Source of the DNA: Bradyrhizobium diazoefficiens | GTDB taxonomy: Bacteria > Pseudomonadota > Alphaproteobacteria > Rhizobiales > Xanthobacteraceae | Length of the DNA stretch: 64,000 bases | Direction of reading: 5' to 3' | Assembly: GCF_016616885.1 (NCBI RefSeq) | Contig: NZ_CP067102.1 | Span: 3,128,501 to 3,192,500, forward strand | Part shown: positions 25,239 to 31,818 of the stretch, piece after piece | Numbering within the stretch: position 1 is the first letter of the stretch | Layout of the letters: every line of letters begins with the position of its first letter | The notes under the pieces: model-generated | Seen by the model: the letters and a program-made list of their open reading frames with translations, nothing else | Told to the model about the DNA's origin: nothing | Database searches by the model: none | Made by a program: the position numbers and the translations under genes

Positions 25239-26203
25239 ACCAGGCTCTCGTCATAGCGAAGCCCATGATCGCGGTCGCGCGCCAGCAGCAGGGGACCGTC
25301 GAGATCGACGAAGCGCGCCTGCGGCGTCACCAGCATGGCGGGCGCCATCGACAGCGAGGTCGCGACCATGCAGCCGATCATGATGTCGAAGCCGAGCGCC
25401 TGCGCGGCATCGGCCATGGCCAGCGCCTCGGTGAGACCGCCGGTCTTGTCGAGCTTGATGTTCACGGCGTCGTAGCGCGCGCGCAACGGGGCCAGCGAAT
25501 TGCGATCATGCACGCTCTCGTCGGCGCAGACCGCGAGCGGCCGCTTGATCCGCGCCAGCGCGTCGTCCTTGCCGGCCGGCAGCGGCTGCTCCACCAGGGT
25601 GACGCAGACGGCCGCGCAGGCCGCGAGGTTCTGCTCCAGATTGGCTTCGGTCCAGGCCTCGTTGGCGTCCACGATCAGCTCCGAGTGGGGCGCTGCCTTG
25701 CGCACGGCCGCGATCCGCAGCGCGTCGCTGTCGCCACCGAGCTTGATCTTGAGCAGCGGCCGGTGCGCCGCCTTGGCGGTCGCGACCGCCATGGCTTCAG
25801 GCGTGCCCAGCGAGATCGTGTAGGCGGTGGTGCGCTCGCCCGGGATCGGGCGGTCCAGCAGGTTCCAGGCCCTCAGGCCCGCAGCCTTGGCCTCCAGGTC
25901 GATCAGGGCGCAATCCAGCGCGTTGCGGGCCGCACCGGGCGGCATGGCGGCCTGAAGAGCCTGCCGCGTCAGCCCGCCCGCCACGGCCGCCTGCATGGCC
26001 TGGATCGCGGCCAACGTCGCCTCGGGCGTCTCGCCATAGCGGGGATAGGGCACGCATTCGCCGCGGCCGATCAGGCCGTTTTCGCTCACTTCGGCCACCA
26101 CGGTCACTGCTTCGGTTTTGGCGCCCCGGCTGATGGTGAAACTGCCAGCGATGGGAAACCGCTCGATTCGCGCGGCAAGCGCAGGAACTTTGCTGGAAGT
26201 CAT
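25208..26203 (-). CDS. L-Ala-D/L-Glu epimerase-type dipeptide epimerase (enolase superfamily)
   Basis: The 331-residue enolase-superfamily protein has both Lys motifs (LLKIKLGG, VNIKLDKTGG) and the three metal ligands in IVDANEAW, LVEQPL and CADESVH. The N-terminal capping domain begins ARIERFPIAGSFTISRG. Members recycle murein peptides by epimerising L-Ala-D-Glu; N-acyl amino-acid racemases share the fold. Downstream convergent overlap with the MFS gene raises the possibility of linked transport of a peptide or amino acid. The start at 26203 was chosen; the frame extends 17 residues further to 26254 without similarity. Confidence 0.82.
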   Translation of the reverse strand: MTSSKVPALAARIERFPIAGSFTISRGAKTEAVTVVAEVSENGLIGRGECVPYPRYGETPEATLAAIQAMQAAVAGGLTRQALQAAMPPGAARNALDCALIDLEAKAAGLRAWNLLDRPIPGERTTAYTISLGTPEAMAVATAKAAHRPLLKIKLGGDSDALRIAAVRKAAPHSELIVDANEAWTEANLEQNLAACAAVCVTLVEQPLPAGKDDALARIKRPLAVCADESVHDRNSLAPLRARYDAVNIKLDKTGGLTEALAMADAAQALGFDIMIGCMVATSLSMAPAMLVTPQARFVDLDGPLLLARDRDHGLRYDESLVYPPDASLWG

Positions 26204-26337
26204 TTTGAACTCTGGCGAAATCTGAACCAGCTGGTTACCTCTAGCAACTAACATTAACCAGTTGGGGATACCTTTTCCGGGTATGGGCGCGTGCGCAACA
26301 ATCTGATTTTCTCCGCCCTGATTAGGGAGCGGACACC

Positions 26338-27471
26338 TTGAGCGGCGATCCGAAGCTGGAACGGATTGCCAAAGGCAACGCGCTGGCCCTCTGCGCCACC
26401 GGAACCTGGACCGCGACCTTCGCGCCGCTCCTGGAGCGGATGGTGGCCGACGCCGAGAAGCTCGCCGGCAGCCCCCAAAGCATCTTCATCGACGTCTCCG
26501 AGGTCGCCAAGCTCGACACCTTTGGGGCCTGGCTGATCGAGCGGCTGCGCCGCAGCCTGACCCAAGGCGCCGTCGAGGCGCAGATCGCGGGTCTGTCAGC
26601 CAACTATTCGAGCCTTGTCGACGAGGTGCGGCGGGTCAGGGCGACGCCGGTGGTCGATAGAAGCACGATCACCATCACCGGCATGCTGGAGCAGATTGGC
26701 CGCACTGTCGCCGGCATCGGCGGCACGGTCGCGGGCCTGATCGACATGCTCGGCGCCGTGCTCGCGGCCGGGGGGCGCGTGCTGATCCATCCCCGCTCAC
26801 TCCGCCTGACCTCGACCGTGCATCATCTGGAGCAGGTCTGCTGGCGTGCGGTGCCGATCATCGTGCTGATCACCTTCCTGATCGGCTGCATCATCGCCCA
26901 GCAGGGCATCTTCCATTTCCGCCGGTTCGGCGCCGACATCTTCGTCGTCGACATGCTCGGCGTGCTGGTCTTGCGCGAGATCGGCGTGCTGCTGGTCGCG
27001 ATCATGGTCGCGGGCCGATCGGGCAGCGCCTACACGGCCGAGCTCGGTTCGATGAAGATGCGCGAGGAGATCGACGCGCTGCGCACCATGGGGTTTGATC
27101 CGATCGAAGTCCTGGTGCTGCCGCGAATGCTGGCGCTGGTGCTGGCGCTGCCGATCCTCGCTTTCCTCGGCGCCATGGCCGCGCTCTATGGCGGCGGGCT
27201 GGTCGCCTGGCTCTATGGCGGCGTCGATCCCGAAGCGTTTCTGTTGCGCCTGCGCGATGCCATCTCGATCGATCATTTCATCGTCGGCATCGTGAAAGCA
27301 CCGGTGATGGCTGCCGTGATCGGCATCGTCGCCTGCGTCGAGGGCCTCGCCGTGCAGGGCAGCGCGGAATCGCTTGGACAGCACACGACCGCGTCAGTGG
27401 TGAAGGGCATCTTCTTCGTCATCGTCATGGACGGTGTCTTCGCGATCTTCTTCGCCTCGATCGGAATGTGA
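26338..27471 (+). CDS. mlaE: MlaE-family lipid ABC transporter permease fused to an N-terminal STAS (MlaB) domain
   Basis: The 377-residue protein has a STAS domain at about 1-100 (IFIDVSEVAKLDTFGAWLIE), equivalent to separate MlaB of E. coli, and a permease from about 120. The permease contains IIAQQGIFHFRRFGADIF and VAGRSGSAYTAELGSMKMRE, the MlaE signature. It forms the inner-membrane core of an MCE system that moves phospholipids between membranes. The start codon is TTG at 26338, supported by AGGGAG eight bases upstream; no ATG fits. Its stop overlaps the ATG of the ATPase gene (TGATGATG). Confidence 0.92.
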   Translation: MSGDPKLERIAKGNALALCATGTWTATFAPLLERMVADAEKLAGSPQSIFIDVSEVAKLDTFGAWLIERLRRSLTQGAVEAQIAGLSANYSSLVDEVRRVRATPVVDRSTITITGMLEQIGRTVAGIGGTVAGLIDMLGAVLAAGGRVLIHPRSLRLTSTVHHLEQVCWRAVPIIVLITFLIGCIIAQQGIFHFRRFGADIFVVDMLGVLVLREIGVLLVAIMVAGRSGSAYTAELGSMKMREEIDALRTMGFDPIEVLVLPRMLALVLALPILAFLGAMAALYGGGLVAWLYGGVDPEAFLLRLRDAISIDHFIVGIVKAPVMAAVIGIVACVEGLAVQGSAESLGQHTTASVVKGIFFVIVMDGVFAIFFASIGM

Positions 27472-28244
27472 TGATGGCTGGCGAAATTCAAAACCCCATC
27501 ATCCGCGTCCGCGACATCACCGTGCAGTTCGGCGCGACGCGCGTGCTCGACGGCCTCAACCTCGACGTCAAGCGCGGCGAGATCCTCGGCTTCGTCGGTC
27601 CCTCCGGTGCGGGCAAGTCGGTGTTGACGCGCACCATCATTGGCCTGGTGCCGAAGGTCGCGGGCTCCATCGAGGTGTTCGGCGTCGATCTGGATTCCTC
27701 CAACACATCGCAGCGCCGCAACGTCGAGCGGCGCTGGGGCGTGCTGTTCCAGCAGGGCGCGCTGTTCTCCTCGCTCACGGTGCGGCAGAACATCCAGTTT
27801 CCGATGCGCGAATATTTGCGCGTCTCGCAGCGGCTGATGGACGAGATCACCATGGCCAAGCTCGCCATGGTCGGCCTCAAGCCGGAGGTGGCCGAGCGTT
27901 TCCCCTCGGAACTCTCCGGCGGCATGATCAAGCGCGTCGCGCTGGCTCGCGCGTTGTCGCTCGATCCCGACCTCGTCTTCCTGGACGAGCCGACCTCCGG
28001 CCTCGATCCGATCGGCGCCGGCGATTTCGACGAACTGGTCCGGACACTGCAGCGGACTTTGGGGCTGACCGTTTTCATGGTAACCCACGACCTCGACAGC
28101 CTTTACACAGCTTGCGACCGCATCGCCGTTTTGGGCAACGGTAAGATCATTGCGGCAGGGTCGATCGCCGACATGCAGGCCTCGCAGCATCCCTGGCTGA
28201 GGCAGTATTTCCATGGCAAGCGCGCCCGCGCGGTCATGAGTTGA
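27471..28244 (+). CDS. mlaF: MlaF-type ABC transporter ATP-binding protein
   Basis: The 257-residue ABC ATPase has Walker A GPSGAGKSVL, Q-loop LFQQGALFSSLT, signature ELSGGMIKRVALARA, Walker B DLVFLDEPTSGLDP and the switch His in VTHDL. The LSGGMxKR variant and DEPTSGLDPI are typical of the MlaF/Mkl group. It energises the MlaE permease encoded just upstream. ATGs at 27471 and 27474 are both possible; the first overlaps the mlaE stop. Confidence 0.93.
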   Translation: MMAGEIQNPIIRVRDITVQFGATRVLDGLNLDVKRGEILGFVGPSGAGKSVLTRTIIGLVPKVAGSIEVFGVDLDSSNTSQRRNVERRWGVLFQQGALFSSLTVRQNIQFPMREYLRVSQRLMDEITMAKLAMVGLKPEVAERFPSELSGGMIKRVALARALSLDPDLVFLDEPTSGLDPIGAGDFDELVRTLQRTLGLTVFMVTHDLDSLYTACDRIAVLGNGKIIAAGSIADMQASQHPWLRQYFHGKRARAVMS

Positions 28245-28260
28245 GTAGCCGGAGCACCTG

Positions 28261-29139
28261 ATGGAAACGCGGGCGAATTACGTACTGATCGGATCCTTCA
28301 CGCTGGCGGTGATCGCGGCTGCGATCGGCTTCGTGCTGTGGTTCCAGTCTTTGCACACCACCAAGCAGCGCAGTCCCCTGCGCGTCGTGTTCGAGGGCCC
28401 GGCGGCGGGCCTGCGCAATGGCGGCAGCGTCAATTTCAACGGTATCCGGGTGGGCGAGGTGGTCTCGGTGAAGCTCGACAATCCGCGGCGGGTTGTCGCA
28501 CTCGCCATGGTCGAGAACAACGCCCCGATCCGCAAGGATACCCTGGTCGGCCTCGAATTCCAGGGCCTGACCGGCGTCGCCGCGATCTCGCTCAAGGGCG
28601 GCGAGGAGGCCGCACCTCCGCCGGCGCTCGATGAGGACGGCATCCCGACGCTGATGGCCGATCCGAACAAGCTTCAGGACGTCACCGAGGCGATCCGCGG
28701 CACGCTCCAGAACATCAACAAGATCGTCGCCGACAATCAGGAGTCGGTGAAGAACTCGCTGAAGAACCTGGAGACCTTCACCAACTCGCTCGCCCGCAAC
28801 TCCGAGAAGATCGACGGCGTGATGGCCAAGGTCGACGGCGTCATGCTCAAGGCCGACAGCCTCATGCTCGGCCTCAACACGCTCGCCGGCGGCAAGGACG
28901 GTGGCGAGCTGTTCCTGACCGTCAAATCGATCCGCGAGCTCGCCGAGGATTTCGACAAGCGCTCAGGTGCGCTGATGACCGACGGCCGCCGCACGCTCGG
29001 CGACATCAGCCGCGCCGTGAACAATTTTGACCGCAACCCGACCCGCGTTCTGTTCGGCGCCAGCAACAGCGCACCAGCCGCCGCGCCGGCGGCGGCCGAG
29101 GCGCCGAAGCCGGCCGCGACGGAGCGCCGGCGGCAGTAG
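28261..29139 (+). CDS. mlaD: MlaD-family MCE-domain lipid-binding protein
   Basis: The 292-residue protein has one N-terminal membrane anchor (about 7-28) and one MCE domain (about 38-115: VFEGPAAGLRNGGSVNFNGI, VGLEFQGLTGVAAISL). A long helical region resembling coiled coil follows, with an Ala/Pro-rich basic tail (APAAAEAPKPAATERRRQ). MCE proteins assemble into hexameric rings that pass lipids across the periplasm. It is the last gene of the operon I can see; the auxiliary lipoprotein that often follows is missing. Its final 59 bases are duplicated at 31146-31204, the far end of a probable insertion. Confidence 0.9.
   Translation: METRANYVLIGSFTLAVIAAAIGFVLWFQSLHTTKQRSPLRVVFEGPAAGLRNGGSVNFNGIRVGEVVSVKLDNPRRVVALAMVENNAPIRKDTLVGLEFQGLTGVAAISLKGGEEAAPPPALDEDGIPTLMADPNKLQDVTEAIRGTLQNINKIVADNQESVKNSLKNLETFTNSLARNSEKIDGVMAKVDGVMLKADSLMLGLNTLAGGKDGGELFLTVKSIRELAEDFDKRSGALMTDGRRTLGDISRAVNNFDRNPTRVLFGASNSAPAAAPAAAEAPKPAATERRRQ
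29081..29139. repeat. Left copy of the mlaD-tail direct repeat
   Basis: These last 59 bases of mlaD align to 31146-31204 in the same orientation with five mismatches and no gaps. The core shared run includes CGAAGCCGGCCGCGACGGAG. The copy contains the mlaD stop codon, so mlaD stays intact. Confidence 0.75.
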
Positions 29140-29142
29140 CGC

Positions 29143-29245
29143 CTCCTCCCTTCTCCCCTTGTGGGAGAAGGTGGCATAGGCTGCCTTCGGCCGCCGTTCC
29201 TAAGAACGCCGAAGCGAAGCTTCGGCTACGGTTGCGCACCTTCGC
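29143..29245. repeat. Palindromic intergenic repeat, family D
   Basis: CTCCCTTCTCCCCTTGTGGG followed by AGAAGGTGG gives a hairpin, and CCGAAGCGAAGCTTCGG a second one. The type differs from the family A copies. The gene-free stretch 29140-29610 holds this repeat and, at its end, an EcfG-type promoter; no ORF in it looks coding on either strand. Confidence 0.55.
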
Positions 29246-29549
29246 GGGCGGCCTTGGCTTATTCTAGGCAAAAAAATCGGCTCCAGTTGATCGAGCGCCG
29301 CGACCGCGTGTCCAAGGCGAGTGGATCTTTTGGCGCGTTCGTCGCGTCGTCGTCGGTCTCTCTCGCTTTACCCATGATCGGCCCCCAAGACGGCAGAATG
29401 GTAGAACGCTGGGGGGCGGTCGGCCTCTCCTCACTTGATCCAAGTCAGCGGCGCAGGCGGCGGCGCTCCCAGCCGCCAAGGCGCGAGCAGTGGCCACACT
29501 TCTCGCTCGTGAATGCGCCCATCCGCCCACTTTAAATTCACCAGCGGTC

Positions 29550-29574
29550 GGAACGCACTGAGGAGGCGCACGTT
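29550..29574 (+). promoter_or_regulatory. EcfG-type general stress promoter for the 98-residue secreted protein
   Basis: GGAAC (29550-29554) is followed after 16 bases by CGTT (29571-29574). This is the consensus of the alphaproteobacterial general stress sigma factor EcfG. It lies 37 bases before the ATG at 29611. Confidence 0.65.
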
Positions 29575-29610
29575 CGCCTGACAGAGCCTTTCGATAGGGA
29601 GGTAAACACC

Positions 29611-29907
29611 ATGAAGTTGATCATAAGCGCCGCCGCCCTTGTGGTGACGGTTCTGGCGTCAGCGGTGTCGGCGCAAACGACCAAACCGGACGTCTCCACT
29701 GCTCCGAGCGCGCAGAACTCGGGCGCCGGAATCCCCGGTCAACCGGGCAACAAGAGCGGTCCAGCCGTCAAACCAGGAGAGACGGTTGGTTCTAGCTCGA
29801 CGACAAACCAGGAGAACCCGAAGGTTCAGTTGCAGGACCCGTCAAATATTAAGGGACTGCCAGGCAACAAGAGCGGCCCGCCCGCCAAGGAGCCGTCCCG
29901 CGACTGA
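29611..29907 (+). CDS. Small secreted protein with PGNKSGP repeats
   Basis: The 98-residue protein has a signal peptide (about 1-21, ending VSAQ) and a low-complexity Pro/Gly/Ser/Asn-rich mature part that contains QPGNKSGPAVKPGE and LPGNKSGPPAKEPS, two copies of the same motif. There is no membrane segment or known domain. A good AGGGAGG ribosome-binding site and an EcfG-type promoter precede it, so it is probably a stress-induced periplasmic or extracellular protein. Similar short PGNKSGP proteins occur, from memory, in several copies in Bradyrhizobium genomes. Function unknown. Confidence 0.75.
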   Translation: MKLIISAAALVVTVLASAVSAQTTKPDVSTAPSAQNSGAGIPGQPGNKSGPAVKPGETVGSSSTTNQENPKVQLQDPSNIKGLPGNKSGPPAKEPSRD

Positions 29908-29910
29908 AAG

Positions 29911-30072
29911 TTACCGCCGTCGCTTCGGAAACAACTTGTCTCGGATATAGCGGGACGTGGGCGTCAACCTCACGCCACGGGGCTTCCGCCACACTGCCTT
30001 GTCGATCTCCCACTTGTCGCCGATCTTCAAGCGGCCGGAGACCTTCTTGGCTACGAAGACCGCATCACTCAT
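29911..30072 (-). CDS. Short basic hypothetical protein
   Basis: The frame encodes 53 residues, rich in Lys and Arg, with SGRLKIGDKWEIDKAVWRKP and a basic end RDKLFPKRRR. There is no signal peptide or domain that I recognise. The start at 30072 is the most natural ATG; the frame continues to 30120. It lies inside the block bounded by the mlaD-tail repeats, opposite in direction to its neighbours. Codon use is not clearly different from noise at this length, so it may be spurious. Confidence 0.4.
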   Translation of the reverse strand: MSDAVFVAKKVSGRLKIGDKWEIDKAVWRKPRGVRLTPTSRYIRDKLFPKRRR

Positions 30073-30151
30073 CTTTCGTCCGGCGGACCTAAGCCGGGAC
30101 GCAAGTCTGCGGCCGTTCAAGTTCTAATCCGCTTACGAAGGCGTTAGCGCA

Positions 30152-30177
30152 GGAACCGTCACCTGCCTGGGGACGTT
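30152..30177 (+). promoter_or_regulatory. EcfG-type general stress promoter for the 93-residue secreted protein
   Basis: GGAAC (30152-30156), 17 bases, CGTT (30174-30177): an exact match to the EcfG consensus, 36 bases before the ATG at 30214. It is the second such promoter in the same 2-kb block. Confidence 0.65.
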
Positions 30178-30213
30178 GAGAAAAGCAATGTGTATTAATT
30201 CAGGAGGAACGTC

Positions 30214-30495
30214 ATGCGACCTCTGTTAATGGCTAGCGTATTGGCGGTTGCCGGTTTCGCTATCGCCACGCCGATCTCGGTTGCACCCGCGTCAGCTCAA
30301 GTTTCCGTTGATACACCGATCGGCGGCGTGACAGTGGGCCCGGAGCGGCGCTATTACCGCGACTATGATCGACCCGCTTATCGCGCCTACGGATATGATC
30401 GCGGATATGGATATGATCGCGGATATCGCGGATGCCGTACCGTTACGATCGAGCGCGACGACGGCTCGGTCCGTAGGGTCCGCCGGTGCGACTAG
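30214..30495 (+). CDS. Small secreted Tyr/Arg/Gly-rich protein
   Basis: The 93-residue protein has a signal peptide (about 1-29, ending ASAQ). A short mature part follows with DTPIGGVTVGPERRYY, then tandem copies of GYDRGYGYDRGYRG, and a conserved-looking end CRTVTIERDDGSVRRVRRCD whose two Cys could form a disulfide. AGGAGG precedes the ATG at ideal spacing, and an EcfG-type promoter sits just upstream. A clear terminator follows, so it is monocistronic. It is probably a stress-induced envelope protein; function unknown. Confidence 0.8.
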   Translation: MRPLLMASVLAVAGFAIATPISVAPASAQVSVDTPIGGVTVGPERRYYRDYDRPAYRAYGYDRGYGYDRGYRGCRTVTIERDDGSVRRVRRCD

Positions 30496-30502
30496 AAATT
30501 AG

Positions 30503-30535
30503 CCCGGCGCTCGCAAGAGCGTCGGGTTTTGTTTC
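30503..30535 (+). terminator. Rho-independent terminator
   Basis: The stem CCCGGCGCTC / GAGCGTCGGG with a GCAA loop (one G-T pair) is followed by TTTTGTTT. It starts 8 bases after the stop of the secreted protein gene. Confidence 0.85.
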
Positions 30536-30793
30536 GAGCCGCATCAAGTGGCGCGTTGCCGATCGGCGCGCTCTGGGCCCTCGACCGCGCGACCGCGCAA
30601 GCCTCAAACTTTGAAACACCTGAGAGAACGAGTTACTACATGGCCCCGCAAATGAGCGACCATTGAAACCGAAGCCGGTGGCACGCGCAAGGTGTATCGG
30701 TGCGCTAAAACTACTGGATGACAGGCCCTCTCCCTGGGCGTAAAGACTTGAGTATTGTCAAGCCAAGATCAATCGAAACATTTATTCGGTACC

Positions 30794-31201
30794 ATGCTGT
30801 CATCTACGCCCGAAGAGATGCAGGCGATTGTGGACTACATGAACTGGCAAGCACCCGACCTGACCGTCGAGTTCTTGCAAAAAGTCTACGCCGAAACCAT
30901 TCTCAACCATCAGCATGTCGTGTGGGATGTTCACACCAACGTTGACCGCTGGTGGGTGATAACTAATCCGACCAACCTGTACTCTCAGGTACAGTTTCCA
31001 AACATGGACTTGGCTGTCACTTTTCACGTCGGTCTGTGCCTTCGTGTCCCGCGGAGCCATAGATCGAAACTGTCAGAGCTTCCCGTAGAGCCGCTCGCCG
31101 CTTGCTTTCGCCATATGTCCGAAGCCTCGGATGCGCTGGCAGGCGCCACGCCGGCGGCGGCCGAGCCGTCGAAGCCGGCCGCGACGGAGCGCCGGCGGTA
31201 G
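30794..31201 (+). CDS. Hypothetical protein whose C-terminus is a duplicated mlaD tail
   Basis: The frame encodes 135 residues from the ATG at 30794 (a TTG at 30755 would add 13). The body (TPEEMQAIVDYMNWQAPDLT, NVDRWWVITNPTNLYS, TFHVGLCLRVP) is a soluble Trp-rich domain that I do not recognise. The last 20 residues or so (ATPAAAEPSKPAATERRR) come from the DNA repeat at 31146-31204, a copy of the end of mlaD. The gene therefore looks truncated and fused at the junction of an insertion. It may be a fragment rather than a working gene. Confidence 0.5.
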   Translation: MLSSTPEEMQAIVDYMNWQAPDLTVEFLQKVYAETILNHQHVVWDVHTNVDRWWVITNPTNLYSQVQFPNMDLAVTFHVGLCLRVPRSHRSKLSELPVEPLAACFRHMSEASDALAGATPAAAEPSKPAATERRR

Positions 31202-31204
31202 TAA
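31146..31204. repeat. Right copy of the mlaD-tail direct repeat
   Basis: It aligns base for base with 29081-29139 (five mismatches over 59), 2065 bases away. It supplies the 3' end and stop codon of the hypothetical gene at 30794. The pair brackets the block of small genes like the direct repeats of an integrated element. Confidence 0.75.
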
Positions 31205-31216
31205 GTTCCGACCGTC

Positions 31217-31729
31217 TTAATTTCCGTTAGCTCCCTGCATGGGTATCCATCGGAAATCGATATCATCGGCTTCGATCACCCATACGAATGCTTTGCATTG
31301 GGCGCGATAGGCCCACTCAATCTCGTGAATCAAGTGACCGCGATCCGAGATACGAAACTCGTCGTAGCGCCAATCACCATGCGACGGCGCATTTGGCGAG
31401 AGCTCCTGGAGTGAGTAGGCGTACACCGTCGGATACGTAATCTCGATATGCCCATCTTTATAGGCGCCGAGTATGCGAAGCGCGATCGAGCAGGATCGTT
31501 GACCAGGCTGGGAGCCTGGCTTCTCCAATACTTGCAACGACTCCAGCCAAGCGTCGTGCGGACAACGGTGATCTCTCGTATGGTAGAACCAGTCGGAGGT
31601 TGCGAGTTCGTAGGCGCGAGGCGGGAACACCGCCTGGTTTTCAGCGAGATAGGTTTCGTACCGCCCGAATGCGCGTTCTGCTTCGGGATATTCATCGTCG
31701 CGCCCGTCACCCGAGAGAATGAATACCAT
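31217..31729 (-). CDS. Hypothetical protein
   Basis: The 170-residue acidic soluble protein is rich in Trp and Tyr (YPEAERAFGRYETYLAENQ, THRDHRCPHDAWLE-like region, DDIDFRWIPMQG) and has no signal peptide, membrane segment or recognised domain. ATG 31729 has AGGA seven bases upstream and was preferred over the GTG at 31750. It lies between the right mlaD-tail repeat and the terminator of the giant protein gene. Its base composition looks less GC-rich than the core genes on either side. Shape and size resemble small immunity or effector-type proteins, but that is only an impression. Confidence 0.6.
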   Translation of the reverse strand: MVFILSGDGRDDEYPEAERAFGRYETYLAENQAVFPPRAYELATSDWFYHTRDHRCPHDAWLESLQVLEKPGSQPGQRSCSIALRILGAYKDGHIEITYPTVYAYSLQELSPNAPSHGDWRYDEFRISDRGHLIHEIEWAYRAQCKAFVWVIEADDIDFRWIPMQGANGN

Positions 31730-31759
31730 CGGCAGTTCCTGTTGGTTCACTAAGCTAGA

Positions 31760-31788
31760 AGGAAAAACGGAGGCCGCGAGGCCTCCGT
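31760..31788 (-). terminator. Intrinsic terminator of the giant GPR-like gene
   Basis: The stem ACGGAGGCC / GGCCTCCGT has a GCGA loop. Read on the minus strand it is followed by TTTTTCC. It lies 31 bases after the stop of the gene ending at 31819. Confidence 0.75.
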
Positions 31789-31818
31789 TGGCATTTGCCT
31801 GTTCGCGAGCTTGGCCGC

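Noticed and set aside
29161..29535. Frame of 124 codons after mlaD
   Set aside because: It begins in a palindromic repeat, is Arg-rich and low-complexity, and overlaps the approach to an EcfG-type promoter.
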